This document shows, piece after piece, positions 1 to 10,137 of a stretch of 64,000 nt of DNA. The stretch is from positions 2,362,501 to 2,426,500 of the forward strand of contig CP081098.1 of NCBI GenBank assembly GCA_025141015.1, written 5' to 3'. Source of the DNA: Rhodobacteraceae bacterium M382 (GTDB lineage: Bacteria > Pseudomonadota > Alphaproteobacteria > Rhodobacterales > Rhodobacteraceae). The first letter of the stretch is position 1. Each line of letters starts with the position of its first letter. Below the pieces are notes generated by a model. That model was not told where the DNA came from. It was given only the letters and a program-made list of their open reading frames with translations, and did no database searches. The position numbers and the translations under genes were made by a program.

Positions 1-641
1 TGAAAGACCGACCAGTCTCGGCCACGCAGGCGATTGCATGAGGTCATGAAATCGGTCAAATCGCCTTCGGGGGGCGAGACAAGCGAGCTGGCCCAACCCA
101 TCACGTGATCGCCGGTAAAACAGACGTCATTCCAACCCAATGCGATGTGATTGCCCAAATGACCAGGCGTATGGATCACCTCCAGGGTCCAACCATCGCC
201 CTGGATCAGATCGCCATCTGTGACAACCTGATCGGGTAAAAAGTCGTGGTCCACACCTTCTCCGCCAGCCACAAGGCCAGAGGCCGCGAGCTTTTGCATC
301 ACCACGCTGCGCCCGGCCTGGGCATCACCAAAAGCCAGGATGGGCGCGCCCGTGGCCTGAGACAATCTGCGCGCCAGGGGGGAATGGTCCAGATGGGAAT
401 GGGTGACCACGATATGGGAAATGCTCTGTCCGGGTTCCACTGCGGCCAGCAGCGCCTGTAGATGTGGGTCACTGTCGGGACCCGGATCAATGACGGCCAA
501 CTGTCGGGTGCCCAGCAGATAACTGTTGGTGCCTCGATAGGTCATTGGGGATGGGTTGGGGGCCAGCACGCGGCGCAAACCGGGGGCCAAGGTTTCAGGC
601 AGACCGGGAACCGGGTTAAAGTCATCGGGCGGCTGCGTCAT
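1..641 (-). CDS. MBL-fold metallo-hydrolase, 3' end cut by window edge
   Basis: The minus-strand frame opens with ATG at 641, behind an AGGA-like ribosome site, and stays open to base 1, so about 213 residues are seen and the C-terminus is missing. The metallo-beta-lactamase zinc motif is clear: VTHSHLDHSPL, with His81, His83, Asp85 and His86. Further ligand motifs are HTPGHLGNH and CFTGDH. This pattern fits the LACTB2/glyoxalase II-like hydrolases, which cleave thioester, ester or phosphodiester bonds. The substrate cannot be read from the sequence. It lies divergent from the sensor kinase at 720, about 80 bases away. Fold assignment is sure, substrate is not. Confidence 0.9.
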   Translation of the reverse strand, partial: MTQPPDDFNPVPGLPETLAPGLRRVLAPNPSPMTYRGTNSYLLGTRQLAVIDPGPDSDPHLQALLAAVEPGQSISHIVVTHSHLDHSPLARRLSQATGAPILAFGDAQAGRSVVMQKLAASGLVAGGEGVDHDFLPDQVVTDGDLIQGDGWTLEVIHTPGHLGNHIALGWNDVCFTGDHVMGWASSLVSPPEGDLTDFMTSCNRLRGRDWSVF

Positions 642-719
642 GTCTAATGTCCTGTTGCGTCTTGCGAATCTGACCTGTGCTGTATTCACACCACTGATCT
701 GGCACTATAGGCTTAGCGC

Positions 720-2039
720 ATGTTTTTCCATTGGCTCAAACAATATATGCCGCGCAGCCTGTATGGGCGGGCCGCATTGATCATGGTGTTGCCGATTGTG
801 GTTTTGCAATTGGTTGTTTCAGTTGTGTTTTTGCAAAGGCACCTGGAGGACGTGACCGTCCAGATGACCCGCACGATGGTCCGCGAGGTGCGGCTTGTCG
901 CGCAGCAGGCGGATCCGTCGCAGACGTCGCAGCAAATGGTGGCCCGGGCACAGCCCATTCTGGATGTGTTGAATATGGGGTTGCGCGATGTCGAGCCGGA
1001 CGAAGCCCCGTTCACAGACGACATCGGTTTGATTGATTATTCCGGGCACGTGGTTGCCGACACACTCTATCAGGTGTTTCCAGAAACGCTCGCGGTTCAG
1101 TTTGCGGACAACAGGGTGGTGCGGCTGGTGTTTCAGTCACAGATCGGGCCAATGGCCATAACGTTTGACCGGCGCCGGGTGACGGCGGCGGCACCGCATC
1201 AGTTGATCGTGACCATGTTGTTCTTTGGCATGTTGATGACGGTGATCGCCTTTTTGTACATGCGCAATCAGCTGCGCCCGATCAAACGTCTGGCCGAAGC
1301 GGCGCAAGCCTTTGGTCGGGGCCGTGTCGAGCCGTATTGGCCAACTGGTGCGACCGAAGTCCGGATCGCCGGCAGCGCGTTCCTGGACATGCGGGCCCGA
1401 ATTGAACGTCAGATCGAACAACGCACCATGATGCTGTCAGGGGTCAGCCATGATCTGCGCACCCCCTTGACCCGGTTGCGGTTGGGATTGGCCATGATTG
1501 ACGAAGAAGATGCCGAGCCGCTGTTGCAGGATGTGGATGACATGCAGCGTCTGCTGGATGCATTTTTGGATTTCTCACGTGGGGCAGGTCAGGGCACACC
1601 CGAAACGATTGCCCCGGACGTGTTTCTGCGTCGCGCGGTCGAGGATGCCAAACGGGAAGGCAAGCTGGTCGAACTGGGAGAGTGCCAAGGAACAGGCGAC
1701 ATCAAACTGCACCCGACGGCCATGCGCAGGGCGGTTGATAACCTGATCGGCAATGCGGTGCGTTATGGAAACCGTGCAAAGGTGTCTTATGTCCTGTCGG
1801 ACAAATCCCTGCGGATCCGGGTCGAGGATGACGGACCTGGGATCCCGGCCGATCTGCGGGGCGATGCGATCAAACCCTTTACCCGGCTGGATCCAGCGCG
1901 CAATCAGAACCAGGGCAGCGGCGTTGGTCTGGGGCTTGCCATCGTGGCCGATATCGCCCGGGCCCACGGCGGCACTCTCAGATTGGGAGAAAGCCGCGAG
2001 CTGGGCGGATTGCAGGCAGACATCGTGATTGCCCGGTAA
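720..2039 (+). CDS. Sensor histidine kinase, EnvZ-like
   Basis: Membrane sensor kinase of 439 residues. Two hydrophobic segments (about 18-38 and 161-181) enclose a periplasmic loop. A HAMP-like linker follows, then the dimerisation/phosphoacceptor motif SGVSHDLRTPLTRL with His244. The ATPase domain shows the N box (NLIGNAVRYG), the G1 box (EDDGPGIP) and the G2 box (GSGVGLGLAIV). The layout matches EnvZ-type kinases that phosphorylate OmpR-type regulators. No response-regulator gene lies beside it, so the partner must be elsewhere or upstream of the window. A weak ribosome site precedes ATG 720; a start at residue 10 is an alternative. It converges on the next gene with a 6-base gap. Confidence 0.88.
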   Translation: MFFHWLKQYMPRSLYGRAALIMVLPIVVLQLVVSVVFLQRHLEDVTVQMTRTMVREVRLVAQQADPSQTSQQMVARAQPILDVLNMGLRDVEPDEAPFTDDIGLIDYSGHVVADTLYQVFPETLAVQFADNRVVRLVFQSQIGPMAITFDRRRVTAAAPHQLIVTMLFFGMLMTVIAFLYMRNQLRPIKRLAEAAQAFGRGRVEPYWPTGATEVRIAGSAFLDMRARIERQIEQRTMMLSGVSHDLRTPLTRLRLGLAMIDEEDAEPLLQDVDDMQRLLDAFLDFSRGAGQGTPETIAPDVFLRRAVEDAKREGKLVELGECQGTGDIKLHPTAMRRAVDNLIGNAVRYGNRAKVSYVLSDKSLRIRVEDDGPGIPADLRGDAIKPFTRLDPARNQNQGSGVGLGLAIVADIARAHGGTLRLGESRELGGLQADIVIAR

Positions 2040-2045
2040 CTCCGG

Positions 2046-3350
2046 TCAGGTCGTCAGCCCCCGAGATGGCGGGTTGATATTGACGGGCCGATATCCGGGG
2101 TGGCCGCGCTGGCGGGCATAAACGCTGTCATCAATCGTGTGATCGGCGGGGATGGCTCGGGGCTCCTGCATCGGCAAATACCAGAGCGGGCCACATTTTC
2201 GGCGTGGCCAATGACGCCGTTCGCGGGTCTTGAGGATCAGGTATTCCAAAGGCAACCAGCCGGCGGCCATCGAATTGTGGATCGGGGCCAGCGCATAGGG
2301 GTTATGCCAGGGGGCGTTGGCATCGGTGTCCGCTTTTGGCAGGGCGTGGACCAGATGATCTTCGCGGAATTTGCGGTTCAGGCGAAGGTGCCGACTGGGC
2401 TCTGGCGCGGCAACGTCATCGCATACGGCGTCTTCGTGATCGGCCTGAATTTCGGCCTGTTTGAGAGCGTCCAACATCCAGCTGAGCGTCAGCTTGCCGA
2501 TTTCGGCGTTTTGACCCGTGCTGCCGCCAATGTCGCTGTGATATCCTGGGAACCAGCGTTGTTCGACATATTGTTTGCGCTTGTGCGCCGCATGGCGAAA
2601 CCGGTTCGGGTAATAGTCGGTGGGTTTCCACGGCAGGGGGCGAAACATCGACCTTTTTTCATCCACCGCCAACGCATGCAGCACGATGCGCACCGACGGG
2701 TTGTGCACGACATTGGCGTGGGTCGCCAGTTCAAATACCGAACCAATGTCGGCCAAGGTCTTGATCGGGTTTGGAAATCGGATCATCGACGCAACTGTAT
2801 CGAACAACCCTATCGCCCGAATCGGGACATTGGGCCGTGGACGCAAGACCCGGACATAGGCCCGCAAACGGGCAAATGTCACAGCGTCGTCCGCATCGCG
2901 TTTGGATTCTGTTACCGCGCGATAGGCCCGAAAGGCTTCGGTTACCAGATGCAGGCGTTCCGGGGCCAACAGGCCAAAATTGTGCAGAAATCCCAAAAGA
3001 ACCCGCGACGCATAAGCGCCGCGCGAAAATCCGAACACATAGATCTGGTCCGCCTCGGGAAAGCCCGTTTGGGTGCCGTCCCGATAATGACGGGCGAGAA
3101 AGGAATAAGCCTCGAGCACATCGTTTTCCAACCCTCGGCCAAACGCCTGTCCAGCCAGCGCCTTGAGGTTGCGGACCAGCGCGGAATCAATCAACCGCGG
3201 ACCTTCGAGAGTGCCAACGCCAGGGACATAGTGTTTCAGTTGGGTGCTGTCATCCCGCACACCGGTGTACAGTTTGAGGACATTGCTGTCCGTCGCCCCG
3301 ATTTCGTTACCAGTGCCATCAAAACAAATAATAATTTTGCGCGGTGCCAT
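2046..3350 (-). CDS. DUF2235 alpha/beta-hydrolase-like protein
   Basis: A 434-residue protein starting at ATG 3350; an upstream in-frame start at 3404 would add 18 hydrophobic residues but is less likely, since DUF2235 proteins begin close to the KIIICFDGTGN strand seen here at residues 5-15. The motif GFSRGA, with Ser109, is the nucleophile elbow typical of this family. DUF2235 is related to the Tle1 lipase effectors of type VI secretion, but stand-alone bacterial members are mostly uncharacterised. No secretion genes, VgrG or immunity gene are nearby, so an effector role is not supported here. The substrate is unknown. Confidence 0.85.
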   Translation of the reverse strand: MAPRKIIICFDGTGNEIGATDSNVLKLYTGVRDDSTQLKHYVPGVGTLEGPRLIDSALVRNLKALAGQAFGRGLENDVLEAYSFLARHYRDGTQTGFPEADQIYVFGFSRGAYASRVLLGFLHNFGLLAPERLHLVTEAFRAYRAVTESKRDADDAVTFARLRAYVRVLRPRPNVPIRAIGLFDTVASMIRFPNPIKTLADIGSVFELATHANVVHNPSVRIVLHALAVDEKRSMFRPLPWKPTDYYPNRFRHAAHKRKQYVEQRWFPGYHSDIGGSTGQNAEIGKLTLSWMLDALKQAEIQADHEDAVCDDVAAPEPSRHLRLNRKFREDHLVHALPKADTDANAPWHNPYALAPIHNSMAAGWLPLEYLILKTRERRHWPRRKCGPLWYLPMQEPRAIPADHTIDDSVYARQRGHPGYRPVNINPPSRGLTT

Positions 3351-3459
3351 CCCAATACCCCAAACGAAGAATACTGTCAGTATGGCACGAAATACATGAA
3401 ACAATAGGGATAATTACCTGCCCCGAGCACAGGGATCGGGGCAGGTGGGAGGATCGGGA

Positions 3460-5505
3460 TCAGCCGCGGCGACGGCGACGACGTCCGCCACCGGCCTCGC
3501 CATCCCCACCGCCGGTGTTGAAGTTCACCTGAGGCAGCGTCACCACCTCGGCGAGGATCGGAAAGGGTTCTGCCGAATTCGGCAGCGCCGAAGCATTGAC
3601 GAAATGTTCCTGAAAACGTGGCTCAACCGCGGTTTCGATTTTTTCGATCTGGCGTACGGTCTCTTCGATCTCTCCGCGCGCCTTGGTGTTGAGCAGGGCA
3701 ATCCGTGCACCCGTTCCGGCGGCGTTCCCTGCCGATGTCACCTTGTCCAATTCACAATCGGGGATCATGCCCAGAACCATGGCATGTTTGGCGCTGATAT
3801 GGGCCCCAAAGGCCCCGGCCAGCACCACCCGGTCCACATTCTGAACATCGAATTTATCCATCAACAGACGTGCACCGGAATACAACGCCGCCTTGGCCAT
3901 TTGAATGGCGCGGATGTCGGGGTTGGTCACGGTGATGGTTGGACCACCTTCGGCAGATCCATCCCACAGCAGATAGGCATTGGTGCGCCCGTCCTGAACA
4001 CAGCGCGGCGTCCCGACCTGTTCGGCTGATCCGATCAGACCGCTGGCATCGACGATCCCGGCCATGCGCATTTCGGCGATAACCTCGATAATGCCCGAGC
4101 CACAGATACCGCTGATGCCGGTGGTGGCAATGGCCTGATCAAATCCGTCTTCGTCCGACCAGATGTCCGAACCGATGACCCGGAACCGCGGCTCCTTGGT
4201 TTCGGGGTTGATTTCGACCCGTTCGATGGCACCCGGTGCCGCACGCTGGCCGCTGGAGATCTGTGCGCCCTCAAAAGCCGGGCCAGTGGGCGATGAACAG
4301 GCCAGCACCTTGTTCTTGTTGCCCAGCAGGATTTCGGCATTGGTGCCCACGTCGACGACCAAAACCAAGTCTTCGGATTTATCCGGTGCCTCGGACAACG
4401 CCACCGCAGCGGCATCCGCCCCCACGTGTCCTGCGATGCAAGGCAGCAAATAGACGCGGGCGGCCGGGTGGATGTTCAGGTCCAGCTCCACCGCGCGCAG
4501 CGACAGCGCATTCGACGTGGCCAATGCAAACGGTGCCTGACCCAATTCGAACGGATCAATCCCAAGGAACAGATGATGCATGACCGGGTTGCACACAAAC
4601 ACCGCATCCACGATCAGCGCCTTGTCAATCTCGGCCTCAGAAGCGATTTGAACAAACAGCGCATTCATGCCTTCGCGCACGGCGTTGGTCATCTCCTGAT
4701 CACCGCCCTTGTTCATCATCGAATAACTGACCCGGCTCATGAGATCTTCGCCAAAGCGGATCTGTGGGTTCATGATACCGCTGGAGGCCACGACCTCGCC
4801 GGTTTGCAGATCGCACAGATGCGCCGCGATGGTTGTCGACCCCAGGTCAACCGCCAACCCGTAGATCGAACCTTCGTAATAGCCGGGCCAGATGTGCATG
4901 ATCTTGGGCGGGTGATTGTCATCACCCAGATGCACGGCCACGGTGACCTTCCAGCCGCCCTTGCGCAGGATCGGCTGCATACATTGCAGGATGTGCAGAT
5001 CGGTCTGCACGTTTTTCAGTTCCCACTGAACGTCCAGCGCTTCGATCAGACGTTCCATATCGCCCGACGGTTTGTGCATGTCGGGTTCTTCGACCTCGAC
5101 ATAGAACAGACGGGTGGACGGGTTCATGATGATGTCGCGCGCCTCAGCGCGTTTGCGCACCACCTGACGGTGAACCTGGCTTTCTGGAGGGACGTCGATG
5201 ACCACATCGCCTTCGACTTTGGCCTGACAGCCCAGACGGCGGCCATCAATCAGCCCACGCTTGTCCTTGTAACGCTGTTCAACCTTGTTCCATTCGCTCA
5301 GCGCGTCGTCCTGTACGGTGACGCCGTGTTTGGAAAATTCGCCATAGGACGGGGTGATCTGACATTTCGAGCAGATGCCGCGGCCGCCGCAAACGGAATC
5401 GAGATCGACTCCCAATTGGCGGGCTGCTGTCAGGACCGGGGTGCCGACAGGAAAATGCCCGCGCTTGCCGGACGGGGTGAATACGACGAGGGGATCGGTG
5501 GTCAT
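3460..5505 (-). CDS. ASKHA-domain 2Fe-2S ferredoxin, corrinoid protein activator (RamA/DUF4445-like)
   Basis: A 681-residue protein. The N-terminus is a plant-type 2Fe-2S domain with Cys39, Cys45, Cys48 and Cys93. The rest is the ASKHA (acetate and sugar kinase/Hsp70/actin) ATPase fold, with phosphate-binding strands VDLGSTTIA and VVDVGTNAEILLG. Members of this family use ATP to reduce inactive Co(II) corrinoid to Co(I) in methyltransferase systems. Partner genes (MttB-like methyltransferase, corrinoid protein, methyl-H4folate enzyme), usually close in Roseobacters, are absent from the flanks, so it is an orphan here. The C-terminus ends in a Gly stretch plus six consecutive Arg, which is unusual. 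Three TTGCGC repeats precede the gene. Confidence 0.88.
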   Translation of the reverse strand: MTTDPLVVFTPSGKRGHFPVGTPVLTAARQLGVDLDSVCGGRGICSKCQITPSYGEFSKHGVTVQDDALSEWNKVEQRYKDKRGLIDGRRLGCQAKVEGDVVIDVPPESQVHRQVVRKRAEARDIIMNPSTRLFYVEVEEPDMHKPSGDMERLIEALDVQWELKNVQTDLHILQCMQPILRKGGWKVTVAVHLGDDNHPPKIMHIWPGYYEGSIYGLAVDLGSTTIAAHLCDLQTGEVVASSGIMNPQIRFGEDLMSRVSYSMMNKGGDQEMTNAVREGMNALFVQIASEAEIDKALIVDAVFVCNPVMHHLFLGIDPFELGQAPFALATSNALSLRAVELDLNIHPAARVYLLPCIAGHVGADAAAVALSEAPDKSEDLVLVVDVGTNAEILLGNKNKVLACSSPTGPAFEGAQISSGQRAAPGAIERVEINPETKEPRFRVIGSDIWSDEDGFDQAIATTGISGICGSGIIEVIAEMRMAGIVDASGLIGSAEQVGTPRCVQDGRTNAYLLWDGSAEGGPTITVTNPDIRAIQMAKAALYSGARLLMDKFDVQNVDRVVLAGAFGAHISAKHAMVLGMIPDCELDKVTSAGNAAGTGARIALLNTKARGEIEETVRQIEKIETAVEPRFQEHFVNASALPNSAEPFPILAEVVTLPQVNFNTGGGDGEAGGGRRRRRRG

Positions 5506-5823
5506 TCGTCTGCCTTCTTTTTTGCGCGTGTTGCGCGAACAATATGGTGTTGCGCAAAAAGGAAAAGGCAGTCGGCGTCACTTTCTGGTTCGTGGGCGGC
5601 ATTTGTGCAGAAAACTTGTGGATCAAATGTGCCTTTGCCGAGTGAAACCAGATGGGAAAGGCGCTGAATCACGATAAGTGAACGGAATCAGCACCGGTGT
5701 TAACCTTTGGGGCCGTGGTTTCGAAAAACACCGGAAAATTGCTGGAGTCACGCCCAATTCTGAACAGATTTCAGGAGCCATTTGGCACCATTGTCGAAGT
5801 GATTTTTGTAAAGGGTTCAATAC
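5506..5823. promoter_or_regulatory. Intergenic region with TTGCGC repeats upstream of the ASKHA gene
   Basis: This 318-base gap separates two divergent genes. GTGTTGCGC occurs at 5528-5536 and again at 5547-5555, 19 bases apart, and a further TTGCGC lies at 5522-5527. Between the copies, read on the minus strand, is CATATTGT, which could be a -10 element for the ASKHA gene. The regular spacing suggests a regulator or promoter site; the protein that would bind is unknown. On the plus side, AAGGG at about 5812 is the likely ribosome site of the gene at 5824. I see no gene or RNA structure in the rest. Confidence 0.4.
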
Positions 5824-6342
5824 ATGGATTTTGGTTTTGATGTATCGGCGGCGGCTGCGGGTGTGTCCCAGGCGTCCGATGGGGTTTCAGGAAAATTCAC
5901 TGTTATTATGATCATTGCCGCGGTTGGTATGCTGGGGCGCTCCTTGTTCGTGGCTTTTGGCTCTAGTCTGAGAATATCCAACCCACTCAAAGCTTTGTCA
6001 GGTATTGCAATGATTTTGGCGGCATTCGTCATCATGTTCGGTGGTATGGTTCTGGTCGGCAAAGGCCAAAGTATGTTGTTGATGGTACAACGCAATGTCG
6101 TCGATCCTTTTGTGGTTTCGGTACTGGATCGTGACAGCTGTGATCTGCATAGTGGTGCCTATTGCGTTATCGTGTTTGAACAAGACCGGGAACGTGTGGT
6201 GAATTGGCATGACCACCGGGTCGATATGTTTGCACTGGTCAACCCGCCCAGCGGCTCTGTGTTCCATACCGAACGTCCCCGCAGTCGGCCGCAGATCATT
6301 GTTCAGGGTGACGAGGCGGAAACTACACAACCGATATTCTGA
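5824..6342 (+). CDS. Hypothetical membrane protein, 172 aa
   Basis: I do not recognise this protein. It begins MDFGFDV, has two hydrophobic helices (about 25-47 and 56-79), and then a soluble domain of about 90 residues with two Cys (CDLHSGAYC) that could form a disulfide. The tail is polar and acidic. An AAGGG ribosome site sits about 6 bases before the ATG. It stands alone between the ASKHA gene (divergent) and guaB (same strand, about 107 bases downstream). A topology with the soluble part on either side of the membrane is possible. Codon use looks like that of its neighbours, so it is probably a real gene. Confidence 0.65.
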   Translation: MDFGFDVSAAAAGVSQASDGVSGKFTVIMIIAAVGMLGRSLFVAFGSSLRISNPLKALSGIAMILAAFVIMFGGMVLVGKGQSMLLMVQRNVVDPFVVSVLDRDSCDLHSGAYCVIVFEQDRERVVNWHDHRVDMFALVNPPSGSVFHTERPRSRPQIIVQGDEAETTQPIF

Positions 6343-6446
6343 CGATCTGTCACGTTCGGGCGCAAAATAAGCCTCAAACAACCCTTTCCCCTGCTTTCGA
6401 TCCATGCGATAGGGTGGCCGCCAAACGGGGCTATGCATGGGGATGA

Positions 6447-7898
<1,452 letters not shown>

Positions 7899-7909
7899 AC
7901 ACGGGTGCG

Positions 7910-7941
7910 TGGCTGATGTGGGAAAGACCCCGCATCAGCCA
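7910..7941 (+). terminator. Hairpin after guaB
   Basis: TGGCTGATG (7910-7918) pairs with CATCAGCCA (7933-7941), and an inner GGG/CCC pair can extend the stem. No run of T follows, so it is either a weak intrinsic terminator or an mRNA 3'-end stabiliser. It sits 12 bases after the guaB stop codon and marks the left edge of the accessory insert. Confidence 0.5.
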
Positions 7942-8137
7942 AAGCGCGCAATGGATCATGACTGTCTCGGCCAATCTGATGCAAAACAGATGGTGTTTGA
8001 CCGTGACTGATACAGTTTGGTGCCTGTGCTCGAATTTGATGTTGAACAGAGAAAGTGTCGTTATACGCAAAAATTCATTGTGTTCTTGATTGGTTCTTCG
8101 GGATTTGGTGTAATCGGTTTCAAAACGGGAGGCAAAC

Positions 8138-9283
8138 TTGGGCAGTTTCTATGAATTCTTTGCAGGCGGCGGGATGGCGCGTGCAGGATTGGGGGCTGGC
8201 TGGGATTGTCTGCTTGCCAATGACTTTGATCGAAAAAAAGGGGCCACCTACGCCAAGAACTGGGGCGACGATCATCTGGTCGTCGATGACATCCGCAATA
8301 TTGCGCCCGATGACATGCGGGGGACCCCGGATCTGGTTTGGGGGTCGTTTCCCTGTCAGGATTTGTCTTTGGCCGGGGGCGGCGCAGGTTTGCGAGGTGA
8401 CAGGTCAGGTACCTTCTGGCCGTTCATTCATCACATCCAAGTTCTAAAGGACGAAGGGCGGGAGCCCTCGATCATTGCCCTGGAAAATGTTCTTGGGACG
8501 TTGACGTCTCATAAGGGCAAGGATTTCAACACCATCTGCGAGGCTCTTTCAAACCTAGGGTACAAATTCGGGGCAATCGTTGCGGATGCGGCGCATTTCA
8601 TTCCCCAGTCCCGGCCCAGATTGTTTATCGTTGCAGTTCGGGACGGGCTTGGGGTGCCGGGTCTTGTTGCGTCCGAGGGGCCGATGGCACCTTGGCACAC
8701 AAGGGGGCTGAGGAATGCGTTCGAACGTCTTTCAGACGAGCTGAAAGCAAATTGGTTGTGGTGGAGAATGCCTACACCACCGAAACGCAACGCAAAGTTC
8801 GCGGATCTTGTCGAAGACAATCCGACGTCTGTCAAATGGCACACCTCTTCTGAAACCACCGCCCTGCTGTCGATGATGTCAGAAGTGAACCTGGCCAAGG
8901 TCGAAACCGCAAAGGCGGCGGGCGTGAAAATGGTTGGAACAATCTACAAGAGAACCAGGCACGAACATGGGATCAAAGTCCAACGGGCCGAAATCCGATT
9001 TGACGAGATTGCAGGGTGTTTGAGAACGCCAGCAGGCGGATCTTCGCGACAATTGATCATGGTGGTCGATGGCGACAAAATCCGATCCCGGCTCATCTCT
9101 ACACGAGAAACTGCACGCTTGATGGGGCTTGATGACAGCTATGCGCTCCCCGATCGCTATAACGAGGCATATCACCTGACCGGTGATGGCGTGGCTGTTC
9201 CAGTCGTGCGATACATTGCTCAACATCTGTTCGAAAAGATACTCATGGAAAAAGAAGCGACCAAGAGGCGAGCAAAAGCGTGA
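8138..9283 (+). CDS. DNA (cytosine-5-)-methyltransferase
   Basis: A 381-residue C5-cytosine DNA methyltransferase with the family motifs in canonical order: motif I FYEFFAGGGMARAG (4-17), motif IV FPCQDLS with the nucleophile Cys73, motif VI ENV (116-118), motif VIII QSRPRLF (157-163), a variable target-recognition stretch at about 190-285, motif IX STRETARLMG (321-330) and motif X GDGVAVPVV (349-357). All catalytic residues are present, so it should be active. The start is taken as TTG 8138, six bases after CGGGAGG. It overlaps the next gene by four bases. The target sequence cannot be read. Together with that gene it forms a type II restriction-modification-like unit inserted after guaB. 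Confidence 0.93.
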   Translation: MGSFYEFFAGGGMARAGLGAGWDCLLANDFDRKKGATYAKNWGDDHLVVDDIRNIAPDDMRGTPDLVWGSFPCQDLSLAGGGAGLRGDRSGTFWPFIHHIQVLKDEGREPSIIALENVLGTLTSHKGKDFNTICEALSNLGYKFGAIVADAAHFIPQSRPRLFIVAVRDGLGVPGLVASEGPMAPWHTRGLRNAFERLSDELKANWLWWRMPTPPKRNAKFADLVEDNPTSVKWHTSSETTALLSMMSEVNLAKVETAKAAGVKMVGTIYKRTRHEHGIKVQRAEIRFDEIAGCLRTPAGGSSRQLIMVVDGDKIRSRLISTRETARLMGLDDSYALPDRYNEAYHLTGDGVAVPVVRYIAQHLFEKILMEKEATKRRAKA

Positions 9284-10137
9284 GCGAAATCCCCTGCGAA
9301 AAGAACGAAGAGCTACGACAGAAAATCCTGGAGTTTGCCGAGGTTCTGAAAACCGAGTCACACAAACTCGGTGATCATGGTTTGGATGAAAAAGATTTCT
9401 ATCAGTCAGGCCTTTTTCGTGGGACGATTGAAAGGATCAGAGGGCAGTTTTCTGCTTCGATGAAAGAGAAACGCGATTTTGTGGCGTTGATACTTGGCCA
9501 CATGGAGACCCGTGGCTTTATCGCAGGGTGGGGCTCGGCAGGCGAATCCAACAGGCATGACTATTTTGTTGAACTCAATACAGGTCGGACGGCCATCATC
9601 GAGTTGAAAGGCTGCCTGGACGGAAACAACACGAACATTTTTGAACGCCCGCCTCATGCGGATGAATTCATAATCTGGAGCGTTTGCAGCAATCCTGGAG
9701 CCGATCCCAGACACAATGTCTGGTCGGGTATCCATACACGATTGAGCGCCGAAATGATCGACCGCAACCAGAGAATTGATGGGCTCGTGGTTTGGGATTG
9801 GATCTGCGGGACAAGCGCCAGGCCATGTCCAAAAATCAGTGCCGATGAAACCCGATTGACAGATGTCGGGCGATACCGGATTCCTCCGCCGTGTATCTAC
9901 CTGTTTCCAGGAACCGTCCCCAGTCCCAGGAACAATCCCAAGCCACGGGTCAATGGGATTGATGATGTGGGGATCTTGAAGGCAATGCACGATTGTTTTG
10001 GTGGCGCTGAGAGCGAGCTCAATCATGTTGAAATTGAAGTCGCATATCAGGGAGTTGATACCGTTCGGAAGACATCTATAAAACGTGGTGGAATTGTTCG
10101 TAAAACAACAGATCCAACGCCCATTAGACGGTCTTAG
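9280..10137 (+). CDS. Putative restriction endonuclease, PD-(D/E)XK-like
   Basis: A 285-residue protein starting with GTG 9280 inside a GTGA overlap with the methyltransferase stop, so the two are probably translationally coupled. I do not recognise a named family. Around residues 91-115, a strand-turn-strand stretch carries Asp94 and then IIELKG with Glu108 and Lys110. That D-x13-E-x-K pattern is the active-site signature of PD-(D/E)XK nucleases, and the preceding N-terminal helices are also compatible. A later hydrophobic strand, DGLVVWDW (167-174), fits the core sheet. Position next to a C5 methyltransferase is the main argument for a restriction enzyme. Alternatives are another DNA-binding accessory protein. 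Function is inferred. Confidence 0.6.
   Translation: MSEIPCEKNEELRQKILEFAEVLKTESHKLGDHGLDEKDFYQSGLFRGTIERIRGQFSASMKEKRDFVALILGHMETRGFIAGWGSAGESNRHDYFVELNTGRTAIIELKGCLDGNNTNIFERPPHADEFIIWSVCSNPGADPRHNVWSGIHTRLSAEMIDRNQRIDGLVVWDWICGTSARPCPKISADETRLTDVGRYRIPPPCIYLFPGTVPSPRNNPKPRVNGIDDVGILKAMHDCFGGAESELNHVEIEVAYQGVDTVRKTSIKRGGIVRKTTDPTPIRRS

Noticed and set aside
2046-3350. DUF2235 gene as a type VI secretion effector
   Set aside because: No VgrG, PAAR, Hcp or immunity gene lies nearby, and single DUF2235 genes are common outside secretion loci.
2100-3407. Long plus-strand open frame opposite the DUF2235 gene
   Set aside because: It mirrors codon bias of the real gene on the other strand and encodes no recognisable motif; the minus-strand product has a clear DUF2235 signature.
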